A stretch of DNA of 64,000 nucleotides from Acinetobacter higginsii (GCF_000369525.1 NZ_KB850072.1:1610760-1674759), one strand, 5' to 3'. Counted from the stretch's first letter, positions 8,203 to 17,469 are shown. A program made the numbers and translations. Notes: generated by a model not told the origin, from the sequence alone.

Positions 8203-10920
8203 TTAAAGCTGTGGACCAATAAAGAAATGCAATCGAATTGGATTGTTATCATTAGAAATACCCGATGCGATATCTAATCGAATTGGTCCAATTGGCGATC
8301 TCCAGCGGATGCCCACACCCACACTATATTCGGTTGGGTTGCTAAATTGTTTGTCATAAGCGTTACCAAAGTCCGAGAACACAGCAGCACGCCAGCCATC
8401 TTTAAATTGATAATTATATTCTAAGGAGCCAACACCTAAGGCTTGACCACCTATCTTATAGCCATTTTCTTCAGGTGATAAGCTCTTATAGTCGAAACCA
8501 CGCAAAGACTGATCACCACCAGTAAAGAAGCGCAAGTTATAAGGAACTTTATTAAAGTCATCGGTGAAAATATAACTTGCATCGCCACGACCGACAAATT
8601 GATGATTGTCATTTTCACCCAAGGAATAGATGAAGCGCCAACCTGCACTTACAATTGCCATATTGGCATCGGAGAGTAAAGATTCAGTCCCCAATTCGAC
8701 TTTATAAGTCTGTTTAAATCCACGGGTTGGATTTAAACGGGTATTGGTATTGGTTTTTGATGCTTCATAACCCAATAGCAAAGATTCTTGCTCAGAATCA
8801 ATTCCTGAAACTTTAAAAGCATCAGGTAATTCATCAACATTGACATCACCTTTTTTGGTGAGGCGGTCTAAACGATAACGTAAACCAAAAGTATGTTGCC
8901 AATCACCCAATGGATTCTTAATTACACGCTCACCACCCAGTACCGCTGATTCAACCAATAAGTTGACATCTGGACCAATATCGTCACGGGTTTCACGTTC
9001 ATAACCGCCCACAAGGTTAAAGTAGTCATTTAATGGATGTTTATACGGAATGCTATAACGACCATCAATCGATTGACGGATTTCTGAAACCTCAACGTTG
9101 GCATCGAAAGAATGCCCATATTTATTGACGATGGCACGGCGGTACTGAGTACGAATACGTGCACCCGTATCTGTACCATAACCAATACCTGTTTCAAGAC
9201 TATTTAAACGATCGGCATTCAGCGTCACCACAACAGGAATTTTGCGTTCTACCCGTGCTTGCTCTTCTAGTTTTTGACGTTCTTCATCGTCATCATCATG
9301 TGCAGGGGGCATTGGCATTGAACGAGCCAAAGCATAAGGTTGTGCAGGTTCAGCACCTGAAAATTGCGATTCATCCACGACATCCTGCGTCACTTCTTGC
9401 GCAGAGGTAATTTTTGCACGCGCAATATCTGCTTTTTGTTGACTGCTCATCAATTGTGATTCTTGCACACGTTGCTGATCAACTAAAGCTTGCAAGTCAG
9501 GTGGTAAATCAAGAGGCGGTTGAATGGCATCTGGCTTGATCGTATCAACCAAGGTATAGTTAAAATAACGCGAGTTGGTTAAGTTGTTCGCCAATGCATT
9601 GACACGCCAGAAGGCATAATCATCACCTTCTTTCCATGGTGCCAAACTATCTAAAACCTTCTGAGTGAGTGGCAACGGCTTGCTTGGATCACTCATCCGA
9701 TACTCAACTTGCTTTAATTTATAACGCTCACCTGTTTCATAATTTAAATTAATCTCAGCTGTTTTTTCAGGCTGACTAATTTTGACATCATGCAATCGCC
9801 AAAAAGCATCGAAATAACCATTGTCCGAAGCCACCGTGGTAATTTTAGTTTTGGTTGCTTCATATGAACCGTGATTAAAAATATCACCGACATCTTGTTC
9901 TGGAATTAATCGAATCACTTGGAATTGCGGTGTATTAGCACCTGCACCAGTAAATTCAATATTTTGTTCTTTAATCTTTACCGGTTCATTCGGCACCACA
10001 ATGACTTTTACTTTGCTTTCACTTTCTTTTACAAAGGTATAAGTGGCATTGTAATAACCTACTGCTTGCGCTGCCTGATTGGTCAAAGCACGCAGTTGCG
10101 GTAAGGCAACATTAAAATCTTCAAAGGATTCTTGAGTGAAGCTAGATAGCTTGGCTTTGATATTCAGTGCCAAAATCGCAGGTGCACCCGTCACATCTGC
10201 AGAAATACGTGGAATTTTGTCCGTATTGAGTAAATTATCTGGGCGGAAACGATTCACAATTCGCTTAAAGAATCCAACTTTTTCCTGTGGTTGATCAGAC
10301 TTAGGTTGCAAATCAGCTAATGTTTTACCTGTTTCATTGGCCTCAACCACGATTTTACTGTCTGCTTGGATCTCACCCATCAACTGGTCAATATTCAGCG
10401 GTGCTTGCTTGATTTCCGTCAGTTCCGTCTGTGATGCATCAGCAATGATAGGTTCAGGATTTCTTGCCGTATTTTCGCGATATGCTTGTGCTTCATTTTT
10501 CGCATCTTCAGCAACACGGAAGATTTCATTTGCCATCCCCTGATCCACTGGAATCACAGGCAAATTTTCTAAATTGTCATCCAACTGAATCGGTTTCAAT
10601 TCGTTAATTTGGTTAGTGGATTGTTCTTGTTCTTTTAATGCAGCCAAACTGTCTTGCCCTGGCAATACCCCTTGATCAGCAAGATTGATTGCTGGAACCA
10701 TCGGCGCGGCCGCTGCAACGGCCAATTCGACCGGTTGTTCCGTCTGTTCAGCTGCCTGATTTTCAGACACAGTTGAATTTTGTTCTTGAGCATAAGCAAC
10801 TGATATACAAGAACTAATTAAAAAACCACTACAAATAAGTTTAGGAAAACCCTGCATTTTAAAAATTAAATGCATAGAATGAACCAGTGTCGACTGTTTA
10901 AACTTCGTTTTAGATGGCAT
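8203..10920 (-). CDS. tamA: Translocation and assembly module subunit TamA (Omp85 family)
   Basis: Outer-membrane Omp85 protein, partner of TamB. It has a signal peptide (ending near SVAYAQ, ~residue 45), an unusual N-terminal extension of about 190 residues rich in Gln/Glu/Ala, and then POTRA-like repeats (from about DKIPRISADVTG to KPDAIQPP). A Gln/Glu-rich helical insertion contains HDDDDEERQK. The C-terminal 16-strand barrel has GGDQSLRGFDYKS (the Omp85 loop-6 RGF motif) and ends in an aromatic-rich strand. At 905 residues it is much longer than E. coli TamA (577), because of the extension and the insert. The start at 10920 gives a long, basic signal peptide; internal ATG codons at residues 16 and 22 are possible alternatives. 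tamB follows 48 nt downstream. Confidence 0.92.
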   Translation of the reverse strand: MPSKTKFKQSTLVHSMHLIFKMQGFPKLICSGFLISSCISVAYAQEQNSTVSENQAAEQTEQPVELAVAAAAPMVPAINLADQGVLPGQDSLAALKEQEQSTNQINELKPIQLDDNLENLPVIPVDQGMANEIFRVAEDAKNEAQAYRENTARNPEPIIADASQTELTEIKQAPLNIDQLMGEIQADSKIVVEANETGKTLADLQPKSDQPQEKVGFFKRIVNRFRPDNLLNTDKIPRISADVTGAPAILALNIKAKLSSFTQESFEDFNVALPQLRALTNQAAQAVGYYNATYTFVKESESKVKVIVVPNEPVKIKEQNIEFTGAGANTPQFQVIRLIPEQDVGDIFNHGSYEATKTKITTVASDNGYFDAFWRLHDVKISQPEKTAEINLNYETGERYKLKQVEYRMSDPSKPLPLTQKVLDSLAPWKEGDDYAFWRVNALANNLTNSRYFNYTLVDTIKPDAIQPPLDLPPDLQALVDQQRVQESQLMSSQQKADIARAKITSAQEVTQDVVDESQFSGAEPAQPYALARSMPMPPAHDDDDEERQKLEEQARVERKIPVVVTLNADRLNSLETGIGYGTDTGARIRTQYRRAIVNKYGHSFDANVEVSEIRQSIDGRYSIPYKHPLNDYFNLVGGYERETRDDIGPDVNLLVESAVLGGERVIKNPLGDWQHTFGLRYRLDRLTKKGDVNVDELPDAFKVSGIDSEQESLLLGYEASKTNTNTRLNPTRGFKQTYKVELGTESLLSDANMAIVSAGWRFIYSLGENDNHQFVGRGDASYIFTDDFNKVPYNLRFFTGGDQSLRGFDYKSLSPEENGYKIGGQALGVGSLEYNYQFKDGWRAAVFSDFGNAYDKQFSNPTEYSVGVGIRWRSPIGPIRLDIASGISNDNNPIRLHFFIGPQL

Positions 10921-11082
10921 GTAAAACTCTAAATTTGTTTTTTAATTTATCGTTTTTGATGGGTGAAATAACTTCAAATCTTTGATTTTTCATCCAATCA
11001 GACATAGGTATCATACATGCATTTCATCACATTTTTACAGTTCGTCACATTTTTTTATAAATCACAATGAAGTGAACACACG

Positions 11083-12402
11083 ATGAAACAAGACGAGCAC
11101 TTAATGACTTCGCGTCGGTTCGCCCCGATGTTTTTCACTCAGTTCTTTGGCGCACTTAATGATAATGTTTATAAGCAAGCGCTGCTGTTAGTTATTACCT
11201 ATGGCTGGATTCAACAACAAAGTGTCCCTGTCAGTACCCTCAATAATTTAGCTGCCTTATTATTTATTTTGCCCTACTTTTTCTTTTCAGCGACTGCTGG
11301 TCAAATTGCAGATAAATACGAGCGCTCGCAACTAATTCGCTTCATTAAAATATTAGAAATCGTGATCATGTTAATTGGTACTGCTGGCTTCCTGCTCGGG
11401 AATTTGTGGCTACTGCTGTTCGCCTTGTTTTTAATGGGTACTCACTCAACCTGTTTTGGCCCAATCAAATATGCGATTTTGCCTGAAATACTAAAACCAC
11501 AAGAACTCATGTCAGGTAATGCCTTGTTTCAGTCAGGTACATCGATTGCGATTTTACTGGGGATGATTTTAGGTGGTGCCGTGATTGCCACGTCTGAAGG
11601 TAACTTACTTTGGATTAGTATTACGGTCGTGGCGATTGCATGCTTAGGCTATTTATGTAGTCGTTTTATTCTGCCTCAAAAAGTTGCTGCACCCGATTTA
11701 AAAATTGATTGGAACTTTATTCGTACTAGTTTTCAAACCATCAAATATGCCAAAAGCATCCCTGTCGTATTTGTAATTTTGCTAGGCAACTCATGGTATT
11801 GGTTCTATGGTGCAACCTACCTAACCCAGATTCCGCAATTGACTCAACAAAACCTGCATGCTTCAGAAAATGTGGTGAGCCTATTACTCACCTTTTTCTC
11901 GGTCGGTATTGGTGTCGGTTCTTTGCTTTGCCGAAAAATTGGTGGGTCAGACATTAATATTAAGATGGTGCCCTATGGCGCAATTGGTTTAACCGTTTTC
12001 GCGCTATATCTGGCAGCAAGTCTAGCCTTTGTACCTGAGCGTACAGGTGACTTACTCAGCTTAAAAGATATGTTTACGCTCGGTGCAGTCTATTATCATG
12101 TGATGTTGGCAGTGACTTTACTGGGCATTAGTGGTGGATTTTATATTGTGCCACTCTATGCCATGATGCAGGCCTATTCACCACGCTCACACCGAGCGCG
12201 AGTTGTGGCAGCAAATAACATTTTAAATGCTGTATTTATGGTCTCTTCCGCAGTTTTCTCGATTTTAATCTTAAGCATTTTAAAAATTGATATTAAAATC
12301 TTATTTACCATTACCGCTGTTTTAAGTGCAATTTTTTCATTTTGGTTATTAAAACGCCTAAAACCTTTATTGGAAAATGCTCCCAATACTTTAGAGGATT
12401 AA
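11083..12402 (+). CDS. LplT-like MFS transporter (lysophospholipid transporter family)
   Basis: A 439-residue major facilitator protein with about 12 hydrophobic segments. The N-terminus FAPMFFTQFFGALNDNVYKQAL is characteristic of the LplT/Aas-associated branch, which flips lysophospholipids across the inner membrane for re-acylation. In many bacteria this carrier is fused or adjacent to an acyltransferase (Aas); here no acyltransferase follows. The gene is divergent from tamA and lies 3 nt ahead of coq7, so the two are probably cotranscribed. The first ATG was chosen because TGAAGTGA precedes it; a second ATG at residue 8 is possible. The lysophospholipid substrate is inferred from family only. 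Confidence 0.8.
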   Translation: MKQDEHLMTSRRFAPMFFTQFFGALNDNVYKQALLLVITYGWIQQQSVPVSTLNNLAALLFILPYFFFSATAGQIADKYERSQLIRFIKILEIVIMLIGTAGFLLGNLWLLLFALFLMGTHSTCFGPIKYAILPEILKPQELMSGNALFQSGTSIAILLGMILGGAVIATSEGNLLWISITVVAIACLGYLCSRFILPQKVAAPDLKIDWNFIRTSFQTIKYAKSIPVVFVILLGNSWYWFYGATYLTQIPQLTQQNLHASENVVSLLLTFFSVGIGVGSLLCRKIGGSDINIKMVPYGAIGLTVFALYLAASLAFVPERTGDLLSLKDMFTLGAVYYHVMLAVTLLGISGGFYIVPLYAMMQAYSPRSHRARVVAANNILNAVFMVSSAVFSILILSILKIDIKILFTITAVLSAIFSFWLLKRLKPLLENAPNTLED

Positions 12403-12405
12403 TCT

Positions 12406-13041
12406 ATGCGTCATTACACAGGTCTCGATAAAGTAATTCATTCTTTTGATCAAGCCTTACGTAGTTTGGTACCAGGCGCGACCAGTGCTCAACGGACCAA
12501 TCCTGCCAATGATGAACCATCACAACTTTGTGTCAGTGATGCCCGTCATGTTGCAGGCTTGATGCGAGTTAATCATAGTGGTGAAGTCTGTGCTCAAGCG
12601 CTTTATCATGGTCAAGCACTCACTGCAAAATTACCGCATGTCCGTGAAGAAATGCAGCAAGCCGCGATTGAAGAACAAGACCATTTAGCTTGGTGTGAAG
12701 ATCGCTTAAAAGAATTAGATAGCCACACCAGTGTGTTAAATCCAATTTGGTATGGCTTGTCGTATGGTATGGGCGCGATTGCAGGGATTGCAGGCGACAA
12801 ATATAGCTTAGGTTTTGTGGCAGAAACGGAACGTCAAGTTAGTCAGCACCTACAGGAACATATCCAACAACTTCCTGCACATGATGAACGTTCACGTAAA
12901 ATTTTAGTCCAGATGAATGAAGATGAATTGCATCATCGCGATACCGCCTTAGAAGCAGGTGGTGTGGACTTACCTGCACCTGTACGGATTACCATGACTG
13001 CCATTTCAAAACTCATGACTAAAACCAGTTATTATCTTTAA
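12406..13041 (+). CDS. coq7: Ubiquinone biosynthesis hydroxylase Coq7 (DMQ monooxygenase)
   Basis: Membrane-associated di-iron carboxylate enzyme that hydroxylates 2-octaprenyl-3-methyl-6-methoxy-benzoquinol (demethoxyubiquinone), the C6 step of ubiquinone synthesis. Replaces the flavoprotein UbiF in Acinetobacter and many other Proteobacteria. All di-iron ligands are visible: Glu60 in HSGE, Glu90 and His93 in EEQDH, Glu142 in ETERQ, Glu174 and His177 in EDELHH. Length 211 is normal for the long bacterial Coq7 form with an N-terminal extension. AGAGGA lies just upstream of the ATG, overlapping the end of the preceding transporter gene, and a clear terminator follows. Confidence 0.96.
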   Translation: MRHYTGLDKVIHSFDQALRSLVPGATSAQRTNPANDEPSQLCVSDARHVAGLMRVNHSGEVCAQALYHGQALTAKLPHVREEMQQAAIEEQDHLAWCEDRLKELDSHTSVLNPIWYGLSYGMGAIAGIAGDKYSLGFVAETERQVSQHLQEHIQQLPAHDERSRKILVQMNEDELHHRDTALEAGGVDLPAPVRITMTAISKLMTKTSYYL

Positions 13042-13048
13042 GTTATCC

Positions 13049-13080
13049 AAGGGAATTATTGCGAGGTAATTCCCTTTTCT
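13049..13080 (+). terminator. Intrinsic terminator after coq7
   Basis: Perfect 10-bp stem AAGGGAATTA (13049-13058) / TAATTCCCTT (13067-13076) followed by TTCTTTT. Confidence 0.88.
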
Positions 13081-13100
13081 TTTAACTGACAAGATCAAAA

Positions 13101-13562
13101 TTAACGAAATACAATTTTGCCTTTATCAGTCGAATAACGGTCATTCCAAAAGCTCTGCGACTGCTTATCTAAATCTGTAAAAATCGTGTAGTCGATTTTA
13201 CCTTGTCTAAAACTCAACTGATCATTCTTCTTTACTGCAATAACACGCGTGTCATTCACCCAAACCCGCTGCTGCGGATCAATTTTAATCAGAGCCAAAG
13301 TTGTGCCATCTGATCTTTCCGCAATCCACTGTGGTTGCTGCGTTGTTGCTGATGCACTCGGGCTTAATACCTCCGTCTGCTCGACAAATCCCGCCTTGCT
13401 ATTTTCCTCTTTGCTTTTCGTTATATCACAGCCCTGTACTTCACTGACTTGGGTACAACCCGATTGTTCTAATTGTTGTCTATATTTGGCATCAATTGCA
13501 TAGGCTGAGTTCATGCTGCCATAGAGGATAATCCCTAGAGCAATAAGTAACTTGGCTTGCAT
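13101..13562 (-). CDS. Hypothetical exported protein
   Basis: About 153 residues with a signal peptide ending near ...YGSMNSAYA, and two cysteines (SGCTQ, QGCD) that may form a small loop disulfide. The C-terminal half (WIAERSDGTTLALIKIDPQQRVWVNDTRVIAV) looks like a small beta-rich domain. No family recognised. An in-frame ATG exists 15 nt upstream (13577), but AAGGA lies between the two ATGs with good spacing to the inner one, so 13562 was chosen. The gene converges on coq7 and is separated from it by the coq7 terminator. Presumed periplasmic; function unknown. Confidence 0.7.
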   Translation of the reverse strand: MQAKLLIALGIILYGSMNSAYAIDAKYRQQLEQSGCTQVSEVQGCDITKSKEENSKAGFVEQTEVLSPSASATTQQPQWIAERSDGTTLALIKIDPQQRVWVNDTRVIAVKKNDQLSFRQGKIDYTIFTDLDKQSQSFWNDRYSTDKGKIVFR

Positions 13563-13648
13563 AAATAATTCCTTCATTATTCGCTTGTTATCTATTTAAA
13601 CATCCCTGTATACATGCGTATGTAACTCAAGTGTGTTTCGTCACAAAC

Positions 13649-13678
13649 AAAAATCCATAGACGCAACCATGGATTTTT
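13649..13678. terminator. Intrinsic terminator-like hairpin
   Basis: 10-bp stem AAAAATCCAT (13649-13658) / ATGGATTTTT (13669-13678) with flanking A/T runs. Positioned to end the minus-strand DUF2799 gene. Confidence 0.7.
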
Positions 13679-13704
13679 TTAAATCATCACTTAAGCATCA
13701 CTGT

Positions 13705-14256
13705 TTAATACAAACCATGTTCGGCCTTAAAGCGTTCTAGATTTCGAACAGCTTGATGGTAACGTGACTGTACCCAGCTGCTATTGATGCGCAAATCATA
13801 TAAACGTTTTTGATAATCATCCCGTACTTTGCTTGAAAGATCTTTCCGTTCCAGCTCTTTCAAATAACGGTTCATATCATTTTGAGAACGATTAAGCTCC
13901 GAATCTGCTTGATAGTATTCATTAGCCACTTGATAGTAGCTGCGTAAGGATTCACGTTTTTCGACTGGACAAACACGAATATCACCACGACCTTCGAGCG
14001 CTTCACTAAAGATAATCTCGGGTCGGCAATAATAGCCGAGACCTTTTTGATAGCCTTGTTCATAGAGTTTTTGATTGGGCACAATATTGGCTTTTTGACA
14101 AGAAGAATAATATTTGTCTAAACGGGATTCATGCCCATCGGAGCCATCTCTTTCGCCCACATTAAACCAATTTGCTGTTTTGCATTGCTCGACACTCATG
14201 GCCGCACAACCCGAAAGTAAAACCGTTAAAGTCGACAAAATTAAAATAAGTTTCAT
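13705..14256 (-). CDS. DUF2799 family lipoprotein
   Basis: A 183-residue lipoprotein; the lipobox LLSGC puts the lipidated residue at Cys17. The mature N-terminal region matches the DUF2799 pattern: C-x-x-A-NW-x-x-GxxDG, then HESRLDKYYSSC and a YCRPE segment. A long charged helical C-terminus follows (QNDMNRYLKELERKDL..., coiled-coil-like, residues ~120-180). DUF2799 proteins are small periplasm-facing lipoproteins of unknown function in Gammaproteobacteria. Four cysteines after the lipobox suggest disulfides. Transcribed on its own, just downstream of folK on the same strand. Confidence 0.82.
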   Translation of the reverse strand: MKLILILSTLTVLLSGCAAMSVEQCKTANWFNVGERDGSDGHESRLDKYYSSCQKANIVPNQKLYEQGYQKGLGYYCRPEIIFSEALEGRGDIRVCPVEKRESLRSYYQVANEYYQADSELNRSQNDMNRYLKELERKDLSSKVRDDYQKRLYDLRINSSWVQSRYHQAVRNLERFKAEHGLY

Positions 14257-14296
14257 AAAAAACTTCCTATTATTATAGTGTTACTTTATCAAAGTA

Positions 14297-14731
14297 TTAC
14301 ATTGTAATGACAGGATAATGCATGCTTTGAAGATAGGCTAAATCTGTATGCTGCCATAAATCATATAAAGGAATTTTTACATCCAAAGCCAATGGTAACT
14401 TTTTTGGATTAAATTGCATATGATCTAAAGTTTCACCCCACGCAATCACATCAATATCCAAACTAATATGATGTGATGGACGAACTCGACCTGATTGTGC
14501 TTCTAATTTTTTAAGAATTTCTGTCACTTCATCGACACAAAGCCGACTCTTTAATAGGCAGGCAGAATTCCAATAATCAGCCCCGATCCCGTCTCGACAT
14601 GGAATTTCATAAATCGGAGAAAATTCCACTGTGCCCAAACTTGCGAGCTGCTCATAGGCAAAAGTGAAATTTTGTTGCTGCTGAACATTACTCGCCAGTG
14701 CGAGCGCAAAAATTGTTTCTGTTGCGTTCAA
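14297..14731 (-). CDS. folK: Putative HPPK, folate biosynthesis kinase FolK
   Basis: Small HPPK-like protein (2-amino-4-hydroxy-6-hydroxymethyldihydropteridine diphosphokinase), which transfers pyrophosphate from ATP to the pterin in folate synthesis. The fold is suggested by the N-terminal ALALASN segment, SPIYEIPCR (family pattern S..yeT.p), the NSACLLKS strand and the Mg-binding pair in SLDIDVIAWG (family pattern LDLDillyG). At 144 residues it is short, and the RW.PR arginines before the Asp pair are replaced by RVRPSHHI, so activity is not certain. The start is TTG at 14731 with AGGAATT ahead of it. The gene overlaps the end of folB by 44 nt, which supports a folate role. Confidence 0.7.
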   Translation of the reverse strand: MNATETIFALALASNVQQQQNFTFAYEQLASLGTVEFSPIYEIPCRDGIGADYWNSACLLKSRLCVDEVTEILKKLEAQSGRVRPSHHISLDIDVIAWGETLDHMQFNPKKLPLALDVKIPLYDLWQHTDLAYLQSMHYPVITM

Positions 14732-15068
14732 GGCGAATTCCTACTGCATTGGCTTGTGCAATGATGGCGGGTTTGCGAATGGTGATACTGATCGATTCGA
14801 TCGAGGGGAAAGTGGTAAATAGACATTCAAGTACCAATTGTGCGGCGTGCTCAATCAGTTTCGGTTTCGCCTCTTGTATAACTTGGGCTGCAAGCTCACA
14901 AAGCTGCGCATAGTTGAGCGTATCTTCTAGCTCATCCGAATAGGCAGCGTGTGATAGATCATTATGAATGGTGAGATCTAGCATTAAAGGTTGAATAATC
15001 TGGCGTTCCCAATTGAAACAGCCAACCACAGTATCAACCTTCAACCCTTCAATTATAATGACATCCAT
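14688..15068 (-). CDS. folB: Dihydroneopterin aldolase FolB
   Basis: Converts 7,8-dihydroneopterin to 6-hydroxymethyl-7,8-dihydropterin and glycolaldehyde, one step before FolK; cytosolic homo-oligomer. Recognised by the N-terminus VIIIEGLKVDTVVGCFNWERQ, in which the conserved Glu follows the G-x-NWER pattern, and by LEDTLNYAQLCELA and SITIRKPAII (conserved K-P). Length 126 is normal. It overlaps folK by 44 nt in another frame, giving a tightly coupled folB-folK unit on the minus strand downstream of the ABC1 kinase gene (gap of 26 nt). Confidence 0.92.
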   Translation of the reverse strand: MDVIIIEGLKVDTVVGCFNWERQIIQPLMLDLTIHNDLSHAAYSDELEDTLNYAQLCELAAQVIQEAKPKLIEHAAQLVLECLFTTFPSIESISITIRKPAIIAQANAVGIRLERNRNNFCARTGE

Positions 15069-15094
15069 AATGACCTAATGAACCGATAAATAAA

Positions 15095-16393
15095 TTAATG
15101 CTTTAAAAACGAAGCAGGTTCAATATTGTGAACCATTTTTAAACGTTGGTCAGCATAAATATCGGTATATGGTGCGAGAACACGCATGAAACGATCAAAA
15201 TATAGCATTTGCTTGAATAACAAGGCGAAGTCGCGTGGGAATTTGATGCCGTGACGCTCACCTACAGCCACCATATCCATCATGATGTCATTCAAATCTG
15301 CAGGATTGGAACTGAGAATTTCTTGAGGATCTGCCAATAACACACCACTAAATAAGCGCTCTAAATCATCAGCCAATACTTGGGTATCAATTTTCTGATG
15401 AGTCATGCCCATTTTCAGCATGTTTTCAGCCATTGCGTTGTAATTAGTATGCTGTAAAGCATCCATAAACGCCATACATGCTGTCCATACTTCAGGGTTT
15501 AGCTGTCCAACAATACCGAAATCAATAAAACCAATACGCCCATCTTCAAGCAGCATCAGATTGCCTGCATGTAAATCCGCATGGAAACTCTTACATAGCA
15601 TTAAGCTGCCAAACCACGTATTCATCGCAGTAATCAATACTTGCGTCGGGTCTTTGGCATATTGTTTCACCACATCAAAGTCAGTCAATGACACACCATA
15701 TAAACGCTGCATAGTGAGCACACGGCGAGTCGAAAACTGGTGATAAACTTTTGGTGCAGTTGCCGCTTGGTTACCAGACACATTTAAGTACTGAATAAAG
15801 TCATCTAAGTTCTGGGCCTCTTCAATAAAATCAACTTCACGTACCATCCGTGTTTTGATCTCATCCACAATTTCAGAAAGCGATGCAAACTTGATTTTTG
15901 GTACAGCTTTTTCTAAAAGTTTTGTCGCCCAATGCACTACATTTAAGTCGGTATATAAAATGGTTTCGACACCAGGTTTTTGAACTTTTAATACCACATC
16001 TTCGCCAGTGACTAATCGAGCGGCATGGACTTGTGCAATTGAGGCGGAAGCCAAAGGTTTTTCATCAATAAAACTGAAAATCTCATTGAGATTACGACCT
16101 TCAAACTCTTCAGCTAATACTTTTTGAATATAGCTAAACGGTAAAGTCGGGGTTTGATCTAAACAGCCTTGGAATTCCTGAACATATTCGCGGGGGAATA
16201 AAGACGGCGTACTGGCAATAAATTGCCCCAGTTTGATATAAGTCGAACCAAGCGACTCAAAGGTCTCACGCATAAGTTTGGCGTTGCTTGGTTTTTCAGT
16301 TGCATATTTCACACCTGCTTGTGCTGCAACCACCACTGTTTCACCAATACGTGCAACAGATCGTAATCCATCGAATAAAATATTTCTTTTCAT
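15095..16393 (-). CDS. ABC1/UbiB-like atypical kinase (AarF domain)
   Basis: A 432-residue member of the ABC1/UbiB/ADCK family, which supports ubiquinone synthesis or lipid handling through an atypical protein-kinase-like ATPase. Seen: the family KxGQ motif (STYIKLGQF), an Ala-rich loop replaced by SASIAQVHAA, the VAIK-type lysine (VVLKVQKPG), the ExD-type motif VREVDF, the catalytic FHADLHAGN and the metal-binding FIDFGIVG. It lacks the two C-terminal transmembrane helices of canonical UbiB (~540 residues), so it is probably a second, shorter paralogue rather than UbiB itself. It precedes folB-folK with a short gap and may share their transcript. Substrate unknown. Confidence 0.85.
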   Translation of the reverse strand: MKRNILFDGLRSVARIGETVVVAAQAGVKYATEKPSNAKLMRETFESLGSTYIKLGQFIASTPSLFPREYVQEFQGCLDQTPTLPFSYIQKVLAEEFEGRNLNEIFSFIDEKPLASASIAQVHAARLVTGEDVVLKVQKPGVETILYTDLNVVHWATKLLEKAVPKIKFASLSEIVDEIKTRMVREVDFIEEAQNLDDFIQYLNVSGNQAATAPKVYHQFSTRRVLTMQRLYGVSLTDFDVVKQYAKDPTQVLITAMNTWFGSLMLCKSFHADLHAGNLMLLEDGRIGFIDFGIVGQLNPEVWTACMAFMDALQHTNYNAMAENMLKMGMTHQKIDTQVLADDLERLFSGVLLADPQEILSSNPADLNDIMMDMVAVGERHGIKFPRDFALLFKQMLYFDRFMRVLAPYTDIYADQRLKMVHNIEPASFLKH

Positions 16394-16449
16394 AATCTTT
16401 CTTGCCTCACAGATGGCATTAGTTTAGCAAATTTTGCTCAATTTACCGA

Positions 16450-17307
16450 TCAAGTTGCCTGACAAACTGGACAATTTACATCTTTTTCAAATTTAAGAAT
16501 GCGTTGCGATAGATTTAAGCCATTCCAAAGCAATAATTTTTGCTTCAATGGCGTCAGACCAAGCCCTAAAAACAGCAAAGTGTGATGTGCTTGTAATGAC
16601 GCCATCATTACAGGTGTAGTTGCCAATACGCCAGACTCTGCACAGCGCAGCCCTTCATTGGCATGCTCTTCTTTTGGAAAGAGGCATTCATAACAGGCTG
16701 AATCAGCATCCACCATAAACATCTGCCCCTCAAAACCAATTGCTGACGCACTGATGAGTGGGACTTGATGCTTTTTACATACTGTATTGACCAGATAACG
16801 GGTGGTAAAATTATCGCAACCATCTAAGACTACATCTTGATGCTGTACAAGTTCATCAGCATTCGTTTCATCGAATCGTATATTTTGATAACTGACCTGT
16901 ATATGCGGATTAATGTCTTGTAGATGTTTGGCCAATATTTCGGCTTTGTACCGACCTAAATCATTTGCTGTAAATGCGATTTGTCTTTGTAGATTACTTA
17001 TTTCAATGGTATCAGCATCGACAATCGTAATCTTGCCCACACCTGCGCGTGCCAATAGCTCAGCACTGGTACAACCAATCCCGCCTGCTCCGATGATCAG
17101 TACATTGGCGAGTTTTAGTTTTTCTTGTGCTTCGATATCCCAACCATCTAATAAAATCTGACGACTATAGAGATGCATTTCCTCATTACTTAGCTCAAAT
17201 TCGTTTTCTAAATGGTCTGACACGTGACTTGCTTCTTTATCATCAAGGGTAATGCTGATTTTAAGTCGATGTCGGATTTGAGGAAAGTAATAAATTGGAA
17301 CGAACAC
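16450..17307 (-). CDS. moeB: HesA/MoeB/ThiF family adenylyltransferase
   Basis: E1-like enzyme that adenylates the C-terminal Gly-Gly of a ubiquitin-like sulfur carrier (MoaD or ThiS). Seen: SNEEMHLYSRQILLDGW, the nucleotide loop GAGGIGCTSAELLARAGVG, the acidic and Arg-finger segment DADTIEISNLQRQIAF, LDGCDNFTTRYLVN, and two CxxC pairs (CYEC, CPVC) forming the structural Zn site. MoeB versus ThiF cannot be decided from sequence because no moa or thi neighbour is present. The frame runs to a GTG at 17307; a second GTG at 17223 would begin closer to the usual family N-terminus, so the first 28 residues may not be translated. The upstream intergenic region holds the CRISPR leader on the other strand. 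Confidence 0.85.
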   Translation of the reverse strand: MFVPIYYFPQIRHRLKISITLDDKEASHVSDHLENEFELSNEEMHLYSRQILLDGWDIEAQEKLKLANVLIIGAGGIGCTSAELLARAGVGKITIVDADTIEISNLQRQIAFTANDLGRYKAEILAKHLQDINPHIQVSYQNIRFDETNADELVQHQDVVLDGCDNFTTRYLVNTVCKKHQVPLISASAIGFEGQMFMVDADSACYECLFPKEEHANEGLRCAESGVLATTPVMMASLQAHHTLLFLGLGLTPLKQKLLLWNGLNLSQRILKFEKDVNCPVCQAT

Positions 17308-17469
17308 TGTTTTCTTTTGACAAAAAGCTATTTTTACCCCAATATTTTTCTTACTCTTTAACAGCTTAATAAAATCAATAAGTTACTATATCAGTTAAAA
17401 ACTTTGGGTATTTCTGCCTTTTTGGATATAACTTGATGTTTTAGCTTATATTATTTTCATTATTTTATA
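17308..17469 (+). promoter_or_regulatory. Probable CRISPR leader and moeB upstream region
   Basis: A 162-bp very AT-rich stretch with no gene. It abuts the intact end of the repeat array, while the degenerate repeat is at the far end, which places the leader (and array promoter, reading right) here. The moeB promoter must lie in the same stretch on the other strand. Confidence 0.55.
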
